Shown piece after piece: positions 5,249-8,278 of a stretch of 8,278 nt of DNA. The translations under genes and the position numbers were made by a program. The notes under the pieces were generated by a model. It saw only the letters and a list, made by a program, of their open reading frames with translations, ran no database searches and had not been told where the DNA came from. Source of the DNA: Flavobacteriaceae bacterium (GTDB taxonomy: Bacteria; Bacteroidota; Bacteroidia; Flavobacteriales; Flavobacteriaceae); NCBI GenBank assembly GCA_030828025.1, contig JAURDG010000051.1, forward strand, positions 1 through 8,278, written 5' to 3'. Every line of letters begins with the position of its first letter. The first letter of the stretch is position 1.

Positions 5249-7452
5249 AATTTAAGCGTAAGTCCCGCTAAAAAATGTCGCCCTGCCTGTGGGTAATAAC
5301 CAACTCCTTCTATGGTGGTTATCGTGTCTGGCACACTCCAATCGTCATCGTAGGTATAGAAATAGCCATTAGAACTGTACCACTGATTAAAGACATTATA
5401 CACATGCAGATTTACATCCAGTCTTGGCCCGTTTTTTTTGGTTAATAAGGTCGCCAGAATCTGAATATCATGCACCGCATAGCTGCTTAATTTAGAAAGT
5501 GCTGCATCTATATTGCCCATGTATTGCTCGCCTACATATTTACTTGCAAAAGTAATCGACCACGCACCATGACTATAGGTAAGTTGTTCAGCGGCAATCA
5601 GGGCTGGCGAATAAGACAAATGTGAGTCACCAAGGGCAACTAACTTGCCATCACGCGCAAAAAAATAATCCTTATTTCGGTTTTTACTCCACGAAAGGTT
5701 GGCTTGCCAGTTCCAGTTAGGCGCAACATTCCATGTACTTTCTAATTCAATCCCTCTACGAAAACTATCACCAGAATTTGTGCGTATCGGCGCACCAACA
5801 TCATCCAAGGCACCCGTTAGCACCAATTGGTTTTTGTAGTTCATCAAGTAAAGGTTTGCCAATATTGATGCCTTATCCGATTTCCATCGCCAACCCAATT
5901 CTATGTCGTCTAATTCCTCTGGAACTGGATTGCCGTTTTCGTAATCAGAACGATTGGGTTCTTTATGGGCTTTTGCGTAAGAAACATAAAAATGATTGGC
6001 TTTATTTGGTTTATAGACCACGCCCGTCTTAGGGTTAAAAAAAGTGTGTGCGTCATGAACGGTTAGTGTTTCTGGTCCAGCAATTTTTCCACTGATTTTG
6101 TAGTCTATCCAGCGCACTTGGGCATCTGCATATAAATGCCATTTTTCATGAAGTGCATAGTCCACTTTGTAAAAAATATTGCCGTCTTTCTTTTTACCTA
6201 TATTCTCATAAAAACGATGCTTCGGGTTTACATCAGCTCGATTGGCCCAAATCAATTCTCCAAAATGCAATCCCTCATACGAACTATAATAAGCCCCTGC
6301 ATCGAATATTAACTTTTCGCTTTGATGCCTAAACGCCATATTGACGACATAGAAGTCGTTGTCGAGCCACTTGCGCACCACATTTTCAGTCTCCGTTATC
6401 GGATGTCCATTCATTTGAATCGGACTTAGGTTTAGGTAATCATAACTCGTCTTGCCGCCAAAGGATACGTTTTGATCGTACCACAAATCATGGAATTCTT
6501 GGTAATACCCATAGCCGTGCGTATAGTTTAGCCCAATGGATAAGCTGGACGTGTCATTCAGTTGTTGTTCGATATGCAGCTGTGTGTGGTCTTGATTGTA
6601 ATTATCGACTTGGTCTTGATAATAACCCTCAAGTAAGCCATTGTCGTAATATTGTTCACCTGCTGGATTGTATTTTCTATTTACAGCTAGAGTTTCGGGG
6701 TCAACGCCATTCCAAGCGTGATAGGTACGCTCGTGACCTCCAAAAACAAGCGCTTTTATTTTGGTCTGATTTGTTGTATAGGCTCCTTGTAAAAAATATC
6801 CTTTTAATTTTGAGGCTGCCCGATCGATATATCCGTCAGAGGATATATTCGATAAACGCCCACTAAGCGATAAGCCGCTTGGGGAAATTCCTGTAGAAAA
6901 ATTAATGGTATTTCTAAAGGTATTAAAACTCCCCGCACTAGACGATAGTGTTGTGTAGGCCTCCTCGGCGATGCTATCTGTATTCATATTAATACTTGCG
7001 CCAAATGCGGCAGCTCCGTTGGTAGAGGTTCCTACGCCCCTTTGGACTTGCACATCCTCCACAGAAGAAGCAAAATCAGGGAGGTTTACCCAAAACGTTC
7101 CATGTGATTCGGCATCGTTGTAAGCAATACCATTAATGGTAATGTTTACTCGAGTGGCATCACTACCACGAACCCGTATTCCAGTGTAGCCTACGCCTGC
7201 GCCAGCGTCACTCGTGGTGACTACATTGGGCAAAAACCGCAAAAGAACAGGCAAGTCTTTCCCTAGGTTTTGCTTGTTGAGTTCTTCTTTGGAAATGTTG
7301 GTAAACGCCATGGGCGTATCTTCGGTTGCCCTAAGCGCACTTACGGTAACCGATTCAAGGACTACAGGATTAATGGTTAATGTGTCTTTTTCTGATTGGG
7401 CTTGCTGCGCCATCAGGCTGCTGGCAAGCAATAATGCAATAATGTGTTTCAT
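5245..7452 (-). CDS. TonB-dependent receptor, predicted thiamine/thiamine-precursor importer
   Basis: Outer-membrane active transporter of 735 aa powered by TonB-ExbBD. Residues 1-20 (MKHIIALLLASSLMAQQAQS) are a signal peptide. A possible TonB-box segment (LESVTVSA, 32-39) is followed by the plug domain (about 45-160) with GIRVRGSDATRVNITINGI (91-109), DVQVQRGVGTSTNG (133-146) and GASINMNT. The rest is a beta-barrel rich in Tyr/Trp/Asn strands ending LAGLTLKF with a terminal Phe. The N-terminal carboxypeptidase-regulatory-like domain seen in SusC-type receptors is absent, and no SusD partner is adjacent. The ATG at 7452 was chosen over a TTG at 7470 because it starts the signal peptide. A TPP riboswitch lies 51 nt upstream, so the substrate is probably thiamine, a phosphate ester or a precursor (inference from regulation; the protein alone does not show it). 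Transcription appears monocistronic, as the next gene converges. Confidence 0.93.
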   Translation of the reverse strand: MKHIIALLLASSLMAQQAQSEKDTLTINPVVLESVTVSALRATEDTPMAFTNISKEELNKQNLGKDLPVLLRFLPNVVTTSDAGAGVGYTGIRVRGSDATRVNITINGIAYNDAESHGTFWVNLPDFASSVEDVQVQRGVGTSTNGAAAFGASINMNTDSIAEEAYTTLSSSAGSFNTFRNTINFSTGISPSGLSLSGRLSNISSDGYIDRAASKLKGYFLQGAYTTNQTKIKALVFGGHERTYHAWNGVDPETLAVNRKYNPAGEQYYDNGLLEGYYQDQVDNYNQDHTQLHIEQQLNDTSSLSIGLNYTHGYGYYQEFHDLWYDQNVSFGGKTSYDYLNLSPIQMNGHPITETENVVRKWLDNDFYVVNMAFRHQSEKLIFDAGAYYSSYEGLHFGELIWANRADVNPKHRFYENIGKKKDGNIFYKVDYALHEKWHLYADAQVRWIDYKISGKIAGPETLTVHDAHTFFNPKTGVVYKPNKANHFYVSYAKAHKEPNRSDYENGNPVPEELDDIELGWRWKSDKASILANLYLMNYKNQLVLTGALDDVGAPIRTNSGDSFRRGIELESTWNVAPNWNWQANLSWSKNRNKDYFFARDGKLVALGDSHLSYSPALIAAEQLTYSHGAWSITFASKYVGEQYMGNIDAALSKLSSYAVHDIQILATLLTKKNGPRLDVNLHVYNVFNQWYSSNGYFYTYDDDWSVPDTITTIEGVGYYPQAGRHFLAGLTLKF

Positions 7453-7469
7453 TTGCGAAAAGGCAAACA
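7450..7469 (-). promoter_or_regulatory. Start-codon hairpin of the TonB receptor mRNA
   Basis: On the minus strand TTTGC (7467-7463), loop CTTTTC and GCAAA (7456-7452) form a perfect 5-bp stem. Two G-U wobbles extend it to 7 bp, which places the AUG (7452-7450) inside the stem. It sits between the TPP aptamer and the coding region and could limit ribosome access. The stem is short and A/U-rich, so it may be only marginally stable. Confidence 0.35.
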
Positions 7470-7503
7470 AAGGGGTATTATTTACAATGAATTAAAGTTT
7501 AAC

Positions 7504-7575
7504 AATATTCCTTGGCAGCATTACCTGCCCAGGTTCAATGGGTGTGATCTCAGCCGTTAGGCACCCCTAGAGACA
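7504..7575 (-). promoter_or_regulatory. TPP riboswitch (THI element)
   Basis: Read on the minus strand, the conserved THI-box parts occur in order. GGGGTGCC (7567-7560) is followed by a four-base loop and GGCTGAGAT (7555-7547). Then come CACCC (7544-7540), which pairs with GGGUG as P2, TGAACCTGG, GGCAG-GTAATG-CTGCC (P5, within 7529-7514) and CAAGGAATA. P3 is reduced to GCC/GGC closing a UAAC loop, and P4 is CCU/AGG around P5. P1 is weak by eye. The aptamer binds thiamine pyrophosphate and normally switches expression off when TPP is plentiful. It lies in the 5' leader of the TonB-dependent receptor. Motif agreement is strong; the exact limits are approximate. Confidence 0.93.
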
Positions 7576-7578
7576 GTA

Positions 7579-7586
7579 CAAATATA
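7579..7586 (-). promoter_or_regulatory. TAnnTTTG -7 element of the riboswitch-controlled transcript
   Basis: TATATTTG on the minus strand exactly matches the Bacteroidota -7 consensus and lies just upstream of the TPP aptamer. A start site some 5-8 nt downstream would begin the RNA at the aptamer's 5' edge, as expected for a dedicated riboswitch leader. No clear -33 TTG was found; that region is occupied by the inverted repeat at 7587-7607. Confidence 0.5.
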
Positions 7587-7607
7587 CACCAATTAGGTGG
7601 ATTGGTG
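7587..7607. repeat. 7-bp inverted repeat between the DUF4301 stop and the receptor promoter
   Basis: CACCAAT (7587-7593), a 7-nt spacer and ATTGGTG (7601-7607) are perfect inverted repeats. They overlap the stop codon of the upstream DUF4301 gene (7595-7593) and directly abut the TATATTTG -7 element. In RNA this would be a hairpin followed by a modestly U-rich UAUAUUUGU, possibly a weak terminator for DUF4301. In DNA the symmetric site could equally bind a regulator. The symmetry is seen directly; neither role is shown. Confidence 0.5.
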
Positions 7608-8278
7608 CATGGGACGAAGTAAATCGTTAAGGCTTTTTACTGGATTAAACGTGCGCAATGGAACTTCCACAAAAATAGTGTTCCAATCAGCCATGGCTCC
7701 ATTCCACAAACCTGGGCGTTCAAGGGCTTTGATTTCGGCATTTCCTTCAGATTTAGTTGCAATAAAGTATGCTGCTTCATCAACGAATTGACGTAAATCG
7801 TATTTATTTCCCTTGTAATCATGAGTGGCGCAAACAATATCAACAGGATTGAAATGTGTCCCACTTTTGAAAATTTTTTCTTGGGCTTTGTCTTGTTTAT
7901 CAACTTGTGCGTTTTCAACAATCTGAAGGCTTATTTCCCCATTTTTGTTTACCCAAAAAGGTCCTCCACCGGGTTCACCTTCATTGCGCACCATACCGCA
8001 TACACGTAGTGGACGCTGCAGTTTTTGCTGTATAAAATCAATCAATGCATCGCCACTTAGTTCTTCAGGAATACGAACGTTGAGTTGTTGCTGCATAAAG
8101 GATTTAAGCTCAATGAAATCAACCTCCTCTTTTTCATTTAAGGCATGACAATACCGATAGATTTGTGTCATGTGCGTGATGAGCACACCCGCCAAAAACT
8201 TTTTATAGCGAGCTGTTTGCTTGTGGTATTTTTCCACGGAAATATTGTCAATGTTGCTAAGGAAAATGAGCTCTTCAG
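7593..8278 (-). CDS. DUF4301 family protein, C-terminal part
   Basis: Conserved Bacteroidota protein of unknown function, usually around 500 aa; only the last approximately 227 codons are inside the window. The frame stays open to the right edge (reading ...EELIFLSNINDISVEKYH), so the GTG at 8237 is an internal valine, not a start. Recognisable family segments are CGMVRNEGEPGGGPFWV, the central VDIVCATHDYKG, LERPGLWNGAMADW and the ending NPVKSLNDLLRP. From memory, full-length members carry an N-terminal part with nucleotidyltransferase-like glycine-rich motifs; that part is not visible, so no activity is assigned. The stop lies in the 7-bp inverted repeat just before the receptor promoter. 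Whether transcription continues into the riboswitch leader is unclear. Confidence 0.88.
   Translation of the reverse strand, partial: EELIFLSNIDNISVEKYHKQTARYKKFLAGVLITHMTQIYRYCHALNEKEEVDFIELKSFMQQQLNVRIPEELSGDALIDFIQQKLQRPLRVCGMVRNEGEPGGGPFWVNKNGEISLQIVENAQVDKQDKAQEKIFKSGTHFNPVDIVCATHDYKGNKYDLRQFVDEAAYFIATKSEGNAEIKALERPGLWNGAMADWNTIFVEVPLRTFNPVKSLNDLLRPMHQST

Noticed and set aside
5733..6032. Open frames on the plus strand opposite the TonB receptor (also 6582-6866 and 7214-7495)
   Set aside because: They lie antisense within a long gene of clear family identity, show no recognisable domain and look like shadow frames.
5245..7452. SusC-type glycan receptor
   Set aside because: There is no N-terminal carboxypeptidase-regulatory-like domain, the protein is short for SusC (735 aa), and no SusD gene is adjacent.
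7504..7575. Cobalamin riboswitch, the more usual control of TonB receptors
   Set aside because: The B12-box pattern is absent. The ordered GGGGTGCC, CTGAGAT and GTAATGC elements are those of the TPP aptamer.
8235..8237. GTG at 8237 as the start codon of the right-hand minus-strand gene
   Set aside because: The frame stays open through the right edge of the window and the upstream codons continue family-like sequence, so this is an internal valine of a truncated DUF4301 gene.
1..8278. CRISPR array, defence island, transposon or tRNA-associated integration site
   Set aside because: No regularly spaced repeats, transposase, integrase, toxin-antitoxin pair or tRNA-like segment was found on either strand; gene content is core housekeeping.

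Overview
The window reads as ordinary chromosome from a member of the Bacteroidota, most likely a Flavobacteriia-like lineage. Three things suggest this. Three minus-strand promoters carry the TAnnTTTG -7 element used by the Bacteroidota housekeeping sigma factor. Shine-Dalgarno sequences are almost absent. Two families strongly associated with this phylum (DUF3127 and DUF4301) are present. The genus cannot be fixed from the sequence alone. Genes are tightly packed: there are only three intergenic gaps (about 45, 82 and 140 bp), and all three convergent gene pairs overlap at their 3' ends.

Layout, left to right. Plus strand: the C-terminal half of uppP (undecaprenyl-diphosphate phosphatase), then truB (tRNA pseudouridine-55 synthase) and tag (3-methyladenine DNA glycosylase I), which overlap or abut and look like one transcript. 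Minus strand: a DUF3127 gene followed by aat (leucyl/phenylalanyl-tRNA-protein transferase), transcribed from a promoter at about 2678-2706. Plus strand, divergent from these: a two-TM sensor histidine kinase with no receiver gene beside it. Minus strand: greA followed by a HIT-family hydrolase, coupled by a TAATG stop/start overlap, with a hairpin plus U-run just upstream of greA. Plus strand: a small lipoprotein with a Rieske-like fold signature but without the iron-ligating histidines. Minus strand: a large TonB-dependent receptor preceded by a TPP (thiamine pyrophosphate) riboswitch, then the C-terminal part of a DUF4301 gene that runs off the right edge.

No mobile element, CRISPR array, tRNA/rRNA gene or prophage gene is visible. 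The genes are mostly housekeeping: envelope lipid recycling, tRNA modification, base-excision repair, N-end-rule tagging and transcript-cleavage rescue. The richest regulatory stretch is 7450-7607. It stacks a 7-bp inverted repeat, a TAnnTTTG promoter, a complete TPP aptamer, a possible alternative pairing partner and a start-codon hairpin in front of the TonB receptor. This makes the receptor a candidate outer-membrane importer of thiamine or a thiamine precursor. Other points worth following are the degenerate Rieske lipoprotein, the SSB-like acidic tip on the DUF3127 protein, and the terminator-like hairpin in the greA leader.
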